Source of the DNA: Clostridia bacterium BRH_c25
GTDB lineage: Bacteria > Bacillota_A > Clostridia > Lutisporales > Lutisporaceae
DNA: 54,501 bases
Assembly: GCA_001515955.1 (NCBI GenBank)
Contig: LOES01000037.1
Span: forward strand, 1-54,501
Reading direction: 5' to 3'
Shown: positions 34,471 to 43,609 of the stretch, piece by piece
Numbering within the stretch: position 1 is the first letter of the stretch
Layout of the letters: the number at the start of each line of letters is the position of its first letter
The notes under the pieces: generated by a model
Database searches by the model: none
What the model saw: only the letters and a program-made list of their open reading frames with translations
Told to the model about the DNA's origin: nothing
Made by a program: the position numbers and the translations under genes

Positions 34471-34942
34471 TTCTTGTAACCCCCTTCAACAAATTAGAAA
34501 TTCTTTCAATCAAGAATAAGATAGAGAAGAATGCAAAAACAGGTAATGCATAGAATGAATAACCCATTTTCCAGCCCAGAGTAGTAAACCGCATATTCAT
34601 CTTAGCAGCCGCTGACTCAAGCCCGTAGAAAAATAATATTCCCATAAGAATCAGTATGGCTATACTATTAAATATGTGCAGGATCCTCTTACTCTTAGGA
34701 GGAAGCTTGTTTATAACCAAGTCAACTATCAAATGGTCGTTGCGGTGAACCATTACCGCTGCACCTAAAAACATTGTCCAGCTTGCAAGCAGTGTACTGA
34801 ACTCCACTGTCCATAAAAGTGAAAAATTAAATATTCCTCGGCAGATGATTTCAACAATACTAACTGCAAAAATCAAGAAGAATAAAGTTGCTGACAAACT
34901 GCTTAAAATATTATCAAGCTTGTCAAGAAATTTCTTATACAT
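34454..34942 (-). CDS. dctQ: TRAP transporter small permease (DctQ)
   Basis: A 162-residue membrane protein with four predicted helices. It has the DctQ pattern (FSLLWTVEFSTLLASWTMFLG, MVHRNDHLIVD). It is the small subunit of a tripartite sodium-driven importer whose large subunit is 3 bp upstream, and its 3' end overlaps the SIS gene. The order DctP-DctM-DctQ is the reverse of the usual P-Q-M. Confidence 0.9.
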   Translation of the reverse strand: MYKKFLDKLDNILSSLSATLFFLIFAVSIVEIICRGIFNFSLLWTVEFSTLLASWTMFLGAAVMVHRNDHLIVDLVINKLPPKSKRILHIFNSIAILILMGILFFYGLESAAAKMNMRFTTLGWKMGYSFYALPVFAFFSILFLIERISNLLKGVTRNEQGN

Positions 34943-34945
34943 AAA

Positions 34946-36229
34946 TTAACCTCCCATTAACATGTTTGGAATTGCTGTCACTAAGGATGGAACATACGTA
35001 ACTATGAAAATTACAACAATAAACGCAATTATATAGTTTCTTACCGCATGGGTCAATTTCCCAAAGGGCACGCCGGAAATCTTGGTTTCCACATAAAGCA
35101 GAGCCCCTACAGGCGGTGTAATCAGACCAATCATCAAGTTTACGACAACAATAACACCAAAGTGGATGGGGTCAATTCCCATGCTGGTAGCAACAGGCAT
35201 CAAAACAGGCATGAGTATGGTTATAGCAGGAATTGCATCCATTAGCATACCAACTATAAGAAGGAGAATATTCATTGCAAGAAGGAAAACCTCCGGAGAA
35301 AGATTCGTACGATGAATGAGGTCAAGCAGTACAGCCGGAATTTCCTCGACTGCAATAAACCATGAAAAAATACCTACGACACCGAACAGAACCATTAGAG
35401 AAGATGCAAAAGAAGTCGCCTTCTTAAATGCTTCAATTAGTTTCTTTAATGTAATAGTTTTATAAAAAAATACACCGATTACAAGAATATAAGCTGACGC
35501 CAAAATAGCAACCTCAGTAATTGTAACAAAACCAGTAATAACACCTAATAAAATTATAATAGGAGCGATAAGCGCCAATAAAGCATCTCGAAATAGCACC
35601 TTGAATTCTGCAAAAGACTTCTTGGTTTTTACAACTTTAATATCCTGCTTGCGAAGCTCTACTGCAGTTACTATAACCAATGCAGCAGTAAGCATAATAC
35701 CCGGCACCACGCCACCCAACAACAGCCTTCCCGTTGACAAATTCGACAGCATAGCTAAAAATACCATAGGTATGCTGGGAGGTATGATAGGTCCAAGAAC
35801 AGCAGCACAACAGTTGACTGCTGCGGAAAAGTCTTCGGGATATCCTTCTTTTTTCATTTCCGGAATCAGCACAGATGATACCGCACTGCAGTCTGCAGGA
35901 GCGGAACCGGAAATGCTGGCTAAAAGCATGTTGACAAAAATTGCAGCATAGGCTAGCCCGCCTTTAAAGCTTCCCACAAAAAACTGGGTTAAGCGGATGA
36001 CTCTTTGAGTCATACCGGAAACGTTCATTAGTTCACCTACTAGCATAAAAAAAGGAATTGCAAGTAATGAATAACCGCTGATGCCATTTACCATACTTGT
36101 AGAGACAAGGTTTAAGGGTGCATTCCCACTAGCTATAAGATATACGGAAGATGCTAGACCCATAGATACAAAAATCTCCACTCCCAAAAACATAAACAAA
36201 AACATTAGCAGGAATAGTACTAGAATCAT
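34946..36229 (-). CDS. dctM: TRAP transporter large permease (DctM)
   Basis: A 427-residue membrane protein with about 12 helices. It has conserved DctM segments: SGYSLLAIPFFMLVGELM, SISGSAPADCSAVSSVLIPEM, PPSIPMVFLAML, and ITPPVGALLYV near the C-terminus. It couples sodium influx to uptake of the ligand delivered by DctP. Confidence 0.93.
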   Translation of the reverse strand: MILVLFLLMFLFMFLGVEIFVSMGLASSVYLIASGNAPLNLVSTSMVNGISGYSLLAIPFFMLVGELMNVSGMTQRVIRLTQFFVGSFKGGLAYAAIFVNMLLASISGSAPADCSAVSSVLIPEMKKEGYPEDFSAAVNCCAAVLGPIIPPSIPMVFLAMLSNLSTGRLLLGGVVPGIMLTAALVIVTAVELRKQDIKVVKTKKSFAEFKVLFRDALLALIAPIIILLGVITGFVTITEVAILASAYILVIGVFFYKTITLKKLIEAFKKATSFASSLMVLFGVVGIFSWFIAVEEIPAVLLDLIHRTNLSPEVFLLAMNILLLIVGMLMDAIPAITILMPVLMPVATSMGIDPIHFGVIVVVNLMIGLITPPVGALLYVETKISGVPFGKLTHAVRNYIIAFIVVIFIVTYVPSLVTAIPNMLMGG

Positions 36230-36247
36230 ATAACCTCCTAAAATGAC

Positions 36248-36294
36248 TGTACCCCTTGTTAAAAACAGCTGTACCTATTAATAACAAGGGTACA
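36248..36294 (-). other. intercistronic hairpin after dctP
   Basis: TGTACCCCTTGTTA (36248-36261) and TAACAAGGGTACA (36282-36294) pair over 13 bp with one bulged base. It lies between dctP and dctM with no T-run, and probably stabilises the dctP message. Confidence 0.6.
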
Positions 36295-36321
36295 GGAATC
36301 GGTAGTCTGGATTCACTTTAA

Positions 36322-37377
36322 TTATTTGCCTTCTTTGTAATCCTTTACAACTTTATAAGCTCCAGTAGCCCATGCTCTGCCTTCAGCGTCAAATTGTTCA
36401 TAGATGGCATCACCGAGCTTTGCTCTGATAGAATCCAGGTCTGTTTCAACATAGTTCATTTCTCCCTTGAGAAATTCAAAGGTTTCGCTGATATTTTTGT
36501 TTGTAAGCTCCGTCTCAATTTCACCAGCCTCAGAAGCTGCTTCAGCAAGAGCTTTTTTCTGATTGTCACTCATCTGGTCCCATATCTTTTCACTGATGTA
36601 ATAGGCGCCGATGTCACGGATATAGTCAGTCTTCATCAAATATTTCTGAACCTCAAAGAAGCTCTTGTTCTTTACAGTAAGGAATCCATTTTCCTGCGCA
36701 TCAGCAGTGCCTTGACGAAGTGCCATGTACAAATCGTTGAAAGGGATTACAATAGGTTCTGCTCCCAGTGCCTTCATAGTCTGCTGTACAACAGCTATTT
36801 CAGCAGTCCTAACCTTTAGACCCTTGAAATCGTCAGCTGTTTTTATAGCTTTGTTGGCTGAAAGCTGACGAGCTTCAGTTTCACCCTTAACCATAAAGGC
36901 ACGAACCTGAGTAGCTTCTGCCGCTTCATCAAACCAAACCTTTGCAGCGTCGGAATTCATGAAGCCTTCCAACTGTTCATAGCTATCCCAAATGAAAGGT
37001 GCAGCAGTAATGTTGAGCTTTGCAGCTCCTTCCAGCATGCCATAGCAAGATATTCTGTCGTGCATCATATCAACAGTTCCGCTGGTCATACCCGGAAGCA
37101 TGTCAGTCAATCCACCGAGGGCGCTGTTATTAAACAGTTTGATCTTAAGTGTACCCTTGCTTTTCTCTTCTACCAGTTTGATAAATTCCTTGACCGCAAA
37201 AGTTGCAGGATCATTGTCATCACGAATAGTCCCGAGCTTCAACTCAAAGGTCTTCTCAGTTCCTTCACCAGAACCTGTTTTAGAAGTATCTGCGGTTGTT
37301 CCAGGACTAGTGCCACAGGCTGCGAGCAATGATACGCAGATTGCCAGAACCAAAACCAGTGCTAAAGATTTTTTCAT
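36322..37377 (-). CDS. dctP: TRAP transporter solute-binding lipoprotein (DctP)
   Basis: A 351-residue extracellular protein with signal peptide and lipobox SLLAAC (Cys at residue 21). Conserved P-type features include FKGLKVRTAEIAVVQQTMKA, where the Arg normally binds the ligand carboxylate, and GTADAQENG. The ligand is therefore probably a carboxylate. With NagA, NagB and a SIS protein in the same operon, an acidic amino sugar is the reasonable guess. It is the first gene after the LacI regulator. Confidence 0.92.
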   Translation of the reverse strand: MKKSLALVLVLAICVSLLAACGTSPGTTADTSKTGSGEGTEKTFELKLGTIRDDNDPATFAVKEFIKLVEEKSKGTLKIKLFNNSALGGLTDMLPGMTSGTVDMMHDRISCYGMLEGAAKLNITAAPFIWDSYEQLEGFMNSDAAKVWFDEAAEATQVRAFMVKGETEARQLSANKAIKTADDFKGLKVRTAEIAVVQQTMKALGAEPIVIPFNDLYMALRQGTADAQENGFLTVKNKSFFEVQKYLMKTDYIRDIGAYYISEKIWDQMSDNQKKALAEAASEAGEIETELTNKNISETFEFLKGEMNYVETDLDSIRAKLGDAIYEQFDAEGRAWATGAYKVVKDYKEGK

Positions 37378-37420
37378 TAAAATTCCCCCAATTCCTTATT
37401 TTATTTGATTTTTATATGGA

Positions 37421-38458
37421 CTAAACAGACTCTCTGATAATCAGCTTGGGTTCCAAAACTATAGCAATGTTACCCCTGTTAGGGTCGTTTATGCTGCCTA
37501 TCAGAATTTCTGCTGCCATCGCACCTAATTCATAGGTAGACTGCTCTATCGTGGTAAGTGAAGGTGCTATCATATAGGAAAAGCTGATATTGTCAAATCC
37601 TATTACACCCACATCCTCGGGAACATGATAGCCGCTGTCCTGAAGCTTTTTGATTACTCCAATTGCTGTAATATCATTGATGCAGAAAATTGCATTTGGC
37701 AGATCTCCCTGTGATATCATTTCCTGTACAAGGTTGATGCCATTTTGATAATCAAACATTTCAACAGAGCTTTGAATCTCATTTTCTGCAATCTTGATAT
37801 ATTTTTCATTTGGAGTAATATTATAACGAGCAAGTGCTTTTTTGTAACCTTCATATACCTGTTTACGGCTAGGGCGAGTCATGGGAGAGGAAATGAAGCC
37901 AATATTTTTGTATCCCTTTTGTATTAAAAACTCAGTTGCCATGAATCCGCCTTTGCTGTAATTAAAGCCCACCTTGTTGCACTCAAGGTCAATCTGTTGC
38001 TCAAAAGCCACCACCTTAGTACCGGTATCAATCAGTCTTTTTATATGATCATAACTGTCACAGATAGAAACAATAATTACGCCGATACAATCACTTTCCA
38101 ATAGTTGATTTGCTATTTTCACTTCCAGCATTCTGTTGTTGCGGGAATTATAAAATACCATGTCCATTCCACCAGCCTGCAAAGCGCTCTCAAGTCCTGT
38201 AACTAATGATGCATAGTAAGGATTGATGATGTCGGGGGAAATGACTGCAATCTTATTGCCCGCAACCTTTCTTTCACCACTTACTGTATTGTGCTGCTTT
38301 TCATATCCCAATTCCTTCGCAATATCTAGTACCTGTTTCTTTGTTTTATCTGTAAACTTGTACGATGAACTATTCAGAATCTTAGAAACTGTAGAAACCG
38401 ATACGCCTGCCACTTTTGCTACATCATAGACCGTAACATTTCCGTGCTTTTTGTTCAC
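37421..38458 (-). CDS. LacI family regulator of the TRAP/nag operon
   Basis: A 345-residue repressor. It has an N-terminal HTH (TVYDVAKVAGVSVSTVSKIL) and a sugar-binding effector domain (KIAVISPDIINPYYASLVTG through GVIGFDNISFSYMIAPSLTT). It starts at GTG, with AAGGAG upstream; an overlapping ATG is followed at once by TGA. It is 43 bp from dctP on the same strand, so it is part of the operon. Two identical 15-bp repeats bracket the promoter ahead of it. Confidence 0.93.
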   Translation of the reverse strand: MNKKHGNVTVYDVAKVAGVSVSTVSKILNSSSYKFTDKTKKQVLDIAKELGYEKQHNTVSGERKVAGNKIAVISPDIINPYYASLVTGLESALQAGGMDMVFYNSRNNRMLEVKIANQLLESDCIGVIIVSICDSYDHIKRLIDTGTKVVAFEQQIDLECNKVGFNYSKGGFMATEFLIQKGYKNIGFISSPMTRPSRKQVYEGYKKALARYNITPNEKYIKIAENEIQSSVEMFDYQNGINLVQEMISQGDLPNAIFCINDITAIGVIKKLQDSGYHVPEDVGVIGFDNISFSYMIAPSLTTIEQSTYELGAMAAEILIGSINDPNRGNIAIVLEPKLIIRESV

Positions 38459-38482
38459 ATAAATCTCCTTCCCATTTATAAT

Positions 38483-38497
38483 ATTTCATTTTGTTTC
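38483..38497. promoter_or_regulatory. operator-like repeat, leader copy
   Basis: ATTTCATTTTGTTTC, identical to the sequence at 38600-38614, lies about 60 bp downstream of the -10 in the leader of the lacI/TRAP operon. Confidence 0.5.
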
Positions 38498-38557
38498 ATA
38501 ATTTTAATGCCAATATACATGAAATAAATATAAATATATGCAATTATCTATATTATT

Positions 38558-38586
38558 ATAGTATATTTTACGGAAAACGAAGTCAA
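38558..38586 (-). promoter_or_regulatory. promoter of the lacI/TRAP/nag operon
   Basis: On the minus strand TTGACT (38581-38586), a 17-nt spacer and TACTAT (38558-38563). It lies between the two 15-bp repeats. The rest of 38459-38736 has no ORF. Confidence 0.6.
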
Positions 38587-38599
38587 CTGATATGTAATT

Positions 38600-38614
38600 A
38601 TTTCATTTTGTTTC
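38600..38614. promoter_or_regulatory. operator-like repeat, upstream copy
   Basis: ATTTCATTTTGTTTC, the second exact copy, begins 14 bp upstream of the -35 and 117 bp from the leader copy. The pair fits LacI-type looping repression. Confidence 0.5.
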
Positions 38615-38736
38615 TTTGATCTATTTTTTAGCAAAGCCTATAGCACCAAACTGAATTCGTTCTGCAATTGATTTTTGTCTCCCAGTTGTCCACCTACTCC
38701 CCCCTTTTTTAATTATTGAAGATCCTCCATATAATT

Positions 38737-38772
38737 AGTGAACTCGTTCAGCTAAAGCTGAACGAGTTCACT
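38737..38772 (-). terminator. 16-bp perfect hairpin at the araC-type gene end
   Basis: AGTGAACTCGTTCAGC (38737-38752), a 4-nt loop and its exact complement (38757-38772), overlapping the TGA of the AraC-type gene. The following minus-strand bases (AATTATATGG) are only weakly T-rich, so it may be a terminator or a stabilising 3' structure. Confidence 0.6.
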
Positions 38773-39628
38773 TTACCAAGGCTCTATAAAACTGCTTTGG
38801 TGTAACTCCATACTCATTTTTAAAGGCTCTGAAAAAATTGGAATAATCCCCAAATCCACACTGCTTGTAAACTTCAATTATGGGAGTTTCTTTAATTATA
38901 AGCTCCTTTGCTTCAATGAGTTTCTTTTGTACTATATATCTGTGTATAGTAGTCCCAGTATGCTTTTTAAACTCCCTTGAGAGATGAAACTTGCTAAGAT
39001 AAAAATGTTCAGAGAGCTTATCGATTGTAATGTCTTCTTCAATATGATTATTTATATACTCTATCATCCCATCAATTAGATTGCTCTTTTTTATATCATC
39101 ATCTAAACGTACTGCTTCATTAAAAGCCAGATTGTTTAGATGTACCATAATTTCCATAATATAAGCTTTATAAAGAAGTTCTCTCCCCATGCCTTTGTAA
39201 TATTCGAGTCCAAGGAGCTTACCAAGCAGTACTTTTATATTCTTACTCAGCTCTATATCTCCTCTTAAAACATTTTTTCTATTAGGCCCTTCAAAGCAAA
39301 GGGACAAATCCGTTTTTTTAGTGGAAAGCTCCTTCAAAAATGCTCTGTTTATCCATAGCACAATCCTTTCATATCTTGGATCCTTATTATTTAAAACTGC
39401 CTGATGCAGTTCTTTCGAGTTCATTAAGACTATATCTCCAGGTTTTAAATAATAGGATTTACCCTCTATAAGATATGTTACATCTCCCGAAATAAAAAGA
39501 TAGCATTCATAAAAATCATGGTGATGAAGACTTATGCTGACGAGATCGGTATTTAAGTAGTGGAATATTTCATAATCACTTGAAAGCATATATTGGCGGG
39601 TTAAATATTCGTGAGTTTTACTTTTCAA
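38768..39628 (-). CDS. AraC family regulator with cupin domain
   Basis: A 286-residue regulator. It has an N-terminal cupin-like sensor (about 20-110; LHHHDFYECYLFISGDVTYLIEGKSYYLKPGDIVL region) and a C-terminal AraC double HTH (about 190-286; IDKLSEHFYLSKFHLSREFKKH and QCGFGDYSNFFRAFKNEYGVTPKQF). It is divergent from the SDR gene and likely activates it and possibly the minus-strand sugar-acid genes. TTG at 39628, 8 nt after GGAAGG, is preferred over the GTG at 39637 that touches the ribosome site. Confidence 0.88.
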   Translation of the reverse strand: MKSKTHEYLTRQYMLSSDYEIFHYLNTDLVSISLHHHDFYECYLFISGDVTYLIEGKSYYLKPGDIVLMNSKELHQAVLNNKDPRYERIVLWINRAFLKELSTKKTDLSLCFEGPNRKNVLRGDIELSKNIKVLLGKLLGLEYYKGMGRELLYKAYIMEIMVHLNNLAFNEAVRLDDDIKKSNLIDGMIEYINNHIEEDITIDKLSEHFYLSKFHLSREFKKHTGTTIHRYIVQKKLIEAKELIIKETPIIEVYKQCGFGDYSNFFRAFKNEYGVTPKQFYRALVK

Positions 39629-39685
39629 TCGAAACACCTTCCGTTAAGTTTTTTTAAATATATGATATTTCACATGAGCAAGCTT

Positions 39686-39739
39686 TGCAAGTCTTGCAGC
39701 AAAAATAACATATTTATTTGCTTTTAATGCTGCTATAAT
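39686..39739 (+). promoter_or_regulatory. activator-type promoter of the SDR gene
   Basis: TATAAT at 39734-39739 has no recognisable -35 at 17 nt. Upstream is a dyad TGCAAG-T-CTTGCA (39686-39698), a possible AraC-type site. The arrangement suits activator-dependent transcription. Confidence 0.4.
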
Positions 39740-39811
39740 TAAAGCATTCAATATGTATATTAATGGAATACGAGGAACTCTTGAAAAGACCAACAAAGGA
39801 GAGAAGTAAAA

Positions 39812-40691
39812 ATGAAGATGCCTTTTATAGTAGATTTAAGTAATAAAGTAGTAGTAGTGACAGGCGGTACAGGAGTACTGGGAAGCTCTTGGGTAGATGC
39901 ACTTACAGAATGTGGGGCAAAGGTAGGCAGAATGTGGGGCAAAGGTAGCAATACTTGGTAGAGATTTAGCACTTGCTGAAAAGATGGCTGCAGATGTTGT
40001 AGCTAATGGTAAAATTGCGATAGGTGTTGAAGCCAATGTGCTTGATAAAGCAAGCCTTAAAAAAGCTCACAAAGCTGTATTATCAAAATTTGGTCCTTGC
40101 GATATACTTATAAATGGAGCAGGTGGAAATCATCCAAAAGGAACAACAACAAAGGAATATTTATATACTGAAGATTTGGAGAGTGAAAATAAAGACCTTA
40201 TTACCTTCTTTGACCTTGATAAGCAAGGAATAAGATCTGTATTTGACCTTAACTTTCTTGGAATTTTACTATCTTCACAAGAGTTTTCAAAGGATATGAT
40301 TGGAAAAAAAGGTTGCAGCATAGTAAATGTTTCATCAATGAATGCTTTTACCCCTCTTACTAAAATACCTGCGTATTCAGGTGCAAAAGCTGCAGTATCA
40401 AATTTTACTCAGTGGCTGGCAGTTCATTTTTCAAAAGTGGGTATAAGAGTAAATGCCATAGCACCAGGCTTCTTTCTAACAAAGCAAAATGCAGCTATGC
40501 TGAAAAATGCCGACGGCAGTCTTACTGAACGTTCCCACAAAATATTAAACAGCACCCCCATGGGCAGATTCGGCAAACCCGAAGAGCTTATAGGAGTAAT
40601 TCTATTCCTGGTAAATGAAGATGCTTCAAGCTTTATAAATGGCGTAGTTCTCCCAATTGATGGCGGTTTTTCAGCATATTCAGGAGTTTAA
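39812..40691 (+). pseudogene. mannonate-oxidoreductase-like SDR, frameshifted by a 22-bp tandem duplication
   Basis: An NAD(P)-dependent short-chain dehydrogenase close to D-mannonate oxidoreductase (fructuronate reductase) of Firmicutes. The first frame starts at 39812 after AAAGGAGAG and has the nucleotide motif VVVTGGTGVLGSS. It then runs into TAG at 39959 after 49 codons. The rest continues in another frame to 40691, with INGAGGNHPKG, the catalytic S/Y/K set (NVSSMNAF, YSGAKAA) and the C-terminal PIDGGFSAYSGV. A 21-nt sequence at 39906-39926 recurs exactly at 39928-39948 (period 22); removing one copy restores a 285-residue protein reading ECGAKVAILGRDLALAEKM across the joint. It is either a recent inactivation, a reversible slipped-strand switch, or a sequencing artefact. 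Confidence 0.9.
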
Positions 40692-40764
40692 CATATGTTA
40701 ATATAGCTAATAATTATGTAAATAAAAAATACTGCATTATATCTTATTCAAACTCTCTTTCATC

Positions 40765-42045
40765 TTATACGAACTTGCTCTTTTCAGCCCACAATCCTAA
40801 AGCCGGATTGCTTATATAGAAAATTTCTTCTCCATTATCCAGAGTATTGAAGCCATCTTTAAGCTTTTCAGGATTATACAACTTATATGCCTCCTGCAAA
40901 GGTAGATACCCAAAGCTTACTCCTTCAACTTCTTCTTTTGTCAACTTTTCTACAGCATATGTAATAGAGAACCTGTCATCGGAGGAACCGTGAATGAGGT
41001 GTGCGGCCACCGACAGATTTCCTCGAAGGTCTTTATTTTCCTTAACCAGCTTAAGGATCTTCTTCCTTCCTACATAACCATACTTTTTTATCAGTTCGTC
41101 ATTCCTGACATCTTCCCCAAACTTCCTTACGCCCGGTGCCAATACAATAATATCTCCACCATCAGCGATGGCCATCCTGGTCCTGTAGATAGACTTGTTT
41201 CCCAGCCATGTACTCTTGAATTCCTTTTCATCAAGATATACCACTACCTTCTTTAAAGGGCTATCAACAAAGGTCAGGTTCTTTTTCTGGCTAAGCTCCA
41301 CTGCCTCTTCAAAAAGCTTTCTCTGCCTTCCTATGAAAAGCCCATGGATGGATACCTTTCCCTCTTCTGCTGTGGTGACTGTCAAAACATACATCAATGG
41401 AATATTCTTAATAAAGTTCTCCTCAGCATAATCAAATACCTTTCTTACAGGAGTGGCACCTCTTCCCATGATTCTTTCCATACCATAGAAAGCACCCAGC
41501 ATATGAGACTTGTTGATCATGCTGCTCCCGCCACAACCCACAAATATATTTTTGCTGTAGTTAGCCATTCCCACCACCTCATGGGGAACAACCTGTCCTA
41601 TGGAGATTATAAGGTCATAGGTTTTGTCCAACAGACGTTTGTTTACTTCCACATCAATTGGATCTTCAACCAGCCCTTCTGATGTGCTGCTTACGTATTC
41701 ACCCGGGACCTCACCTATCTTTACAACATCATTTCTCCAATTGTGCACCACCATGCAGTCCATAGGCACACCTTCTCCGAAGAATCCCTCCCACTCCTGG
41801 CGACTCATAGGTTCATGAGTTCCAAGAGCCGGCATTATTTCTACCTTGCAGCTGTCCTTCAGCATTTCATAATACATTGCTGTAATTTTTCCTGCACCCG
41901 AATGCATCCTTGTAAAATCAGGGGGCAGAAGTAGAACCTTCTTGAGCTGGGGTTTCTTATTACTGATTGACTGCTCAAGAGCTTTTAACAGCTCATTATC
42001 ACTTATTACCGCTTCGCCAGCTGCTTTAGTTATAACCGTACTCAT
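40765..42045 (-). CDS. LarA-type nickel-dependent 2-hydroxyacid racemase/epimerase
   Basis: A 426-residue LarA-superfamily protein. Candidate active-site residues are H77 (LGTHEPM), H155 (VVPHEVVG), K165 (YSKNIF) and H181 (INKSHM). The spacings from H155 to K165 to H181 equal those of H174, K184 and H200 in lactate racemase, where the Lys holds the nickel-pincer nucleotide. Family members racemise lactate, malate or 2-hydroxyglutarate, or epimerise sugar acids such as gluconate to mannonate. Beside a mannonate-oxidoreductase-like SDR, a sugar-acid 2-epimerase is the best guess. The larB, larC and larE cofactor genes are not in this window. It is 17 bp downstream of gnd. Confidence 0.82.
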   Translation of the reverse strand: MSTVITKAAGEAVISDNELLKALEQSISNKKPQLKKVLLLPPDFTRMHSGAGKITAMYYEMLKDSCKVEIMPALGTHEPMSRQEWEGFFGEGVPMDCMVVHNWRNDVVKIGEVPGEYVSSTSEGLVEDPIDVEVNKRLLDKTYDLIISIGQVVPHEVVGMANYSKNIFVGCGGSSMINKSHMLGAFYGMERIMGRGATPVRKVFDYAEENFIKNIPLMYVLTVTTAEEGKVSIHGLFIGRQRKLFEEAVELSQKKNLTFVDSPLKKVVVYLDEKEFKSTWLGNKSIYRTRMAIADGGDIIVLAPGVRKFGEDVRNDELIKKYGYVGRKKILKLVKENKDLRGNLSVAAHLIHGSSDDRFSITYAVEKLTKEEVEGVSFGYLPLQEAYKLYNPEKLKDGFNTLDNGEEIFYISNPALGLWAEKSKFV

Positions 42046-42061
42046 AAATTCACCTCATTTC

Positions 42062-43468
42062 TTAAAACCATTTAAAGTGGAAAATCCCTTCCATGTCAAC
42101 TCTCTCGTAGGTATGGGCACCGAAGTAATCTCTCTGTGCCTGCAGCAGATTAGCCGGGAGGAATTCACTGCGGTAACTGTCAAAATACGCCAGTGCACTC
42201 AAAAATGCCGGTGTCGGAAGTCCATATCTGACAGCAGTACAGACCACTTCCCTCCATGCACTCTGGTAGCTTTCAAGGATGTCCTTAAAATATGGGTCCA
42301 GCATCAGATTTGCAAGCTCAGTATTATTATCATAGGCTTCCTTTATCCTTTGTAGGAACTGCGCCCTTATTATGCATCCTCCCCTGAAAATCATAGCTAT
42401 GCTACCATAATTCAGGCTCCAGCCGTATTCCCTTGCAGCTGCCTTCATAAGGGCAAAACCCTGAGCATAGGAGCAAATTTTGCTTGCGTACAATGCCTTC
42501 CTTACGGCTTCTATCAATTCTTCCCTGTCTCCTTCAAAAGTCAGTGTCGTAGAACCTTTTAATATCTTGCTTGCTGCAGCACGTTCACTCTTTATGGCCG
42601 AGATACATCGTGCAAATACCGCCTCAGTAATTGTTGGAGTAGAAATACCAAGATCCAGCGCACTCTGGCTGGTCCACTTTCCTGTGCCCTTCTGCCCTGC
42701 AGTATCAAGTATGACATCAATCATAGGCTTGCCAGTTTCCGGGTCATACTTAGTAAAGATGTCCTGTGTAATATCTATCAGATAGCTATCCAATTCACCC
42801 TTGTTCCACTCCGCAAATACCTCATGCAGCTCCTCCGCAGAAAGACCCAATATATTCCTTAAAAGTAAATATGCTTCGCATATTAACTGCATATCACCAT
42901 ATTCTATACCGTTATGCACCATCTTGACATAATGCCCTGCACCATCGGTACCGATATAAGTACAGCAGGGTTCACCCTCAACCTTTGCGGATATAGCGGT
43001 AAGTATAGGCTCTACCAGCCTGTAGGCATCTTCCTGTCCTCCCGGCATGATGGCAGGTCCTTTAAGCGCACCTTCCTCTCCTCCCGAGACACCGGTTCCG
43101 ATAAATCTGTATCCTTCTTTCTCCAGTTCCTTGTTTCTTCTGACAGTGTCCACAAAGAAAGAGTTTCCTCCATCAATTAATATATCACCTTTGGATATGT
43201 ACGACTTAAGCTGCTCTATTGTATCATCAACCGGCTTGCCGGCCTTAACCATTATAATTATTTTTCTGGGTGTTTCAAGGGAATTGACAAACTCTTCAAT
43301 AGAGTATGTCCCCACAAGGTTTTTGCCCTGTGCTTTTCTCACCATTCCCTCAGTCTTTTCCCTGGAACGGTTGTAAACCGATACAGTAAAGCCTTTGCTC
43401 TCTATGTTTAGTGCCAGATTCTTACCCATTACGGCAAGTCCTATTACTCCTATTTGCTGTTTACTCAT
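42062..43468 (-). CDS. gnd: 6-phosphogluconate dehydrogenase, decarboxylating
   Basis: A 468-residue oxidoreductase matching full-length 6PGDH. It has an N-terminal Rossmann motif ([20 protein letters not shown]) with the NADP-type [31 protein letters not shown], the catalytic region [20 protein letters not shown], and the C-terminal AHTYERVD tail. It converts 6-phosphogluconate to ribulose-5-phosphate and CO2. It lies in the sugar-acid operon between the PfkB kinase and the LarA-type gene, so it may be an inducible copy used for gluconate-type growth. Confidence 0.93.
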   Translation of the reverse strand: MSKQQIGVIGLAVMGKNLALNIESKGFTVSVYNRSREKTEGMVRKAQGKNLVGTYSIEEFVNSLETPRKIIIMVKAGKPVDDTIEQLKSYISKGDILIDGGNSFFVDTVRRNKELEKEGYRFIGTGVSGGEEGALKGPAIMPGGQEDAYRLVEPILTAISAKVEGEPCCTYIGTDGAGHYVKMVHNGIEYGDMQLICEAYLLLRNILGLSAEELHEVFAEWNKGELDSYLIDITQDIFTKYDPETGKPMIDVILDTAGQKGTGKWTSQSALDLGISTPTITEAVFARCISAIKSERAAASKILKGSTTLTFEGDREELIEAVRKALYASKICSYAQGFALMKAAAREYGWSLNYGSIAMIFRGGCIIRAQFLQRIKEAYDNNTELANLMLDPYFKDILESYQSAWREVVCTAVRYGLPTPAFLSALAYFDSYRSEFLPANLLQAQRDYFGAHTYERVDMEGIFHFKWF

Positions 43469-43609
43469 ATTCCAATCTCCTCATAGAAATTTTTTTCCTG
43501 CTATACAACTCCGCAGCATTATGATTTCCTGATATAAAGTGGGCTTACTTCCCAGCCCTGGTGTCAGCCCATATAATAAGTCTGAGGTTATATTATCATG
43601 TTATTTGAT

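Noticed and set aside
43542..43574. Hairpin between the PfkB kinase gene and gnd as a terminator
   Set aside because: Only a 6-bp outer stem with a large loop and weak T content; could be chance.
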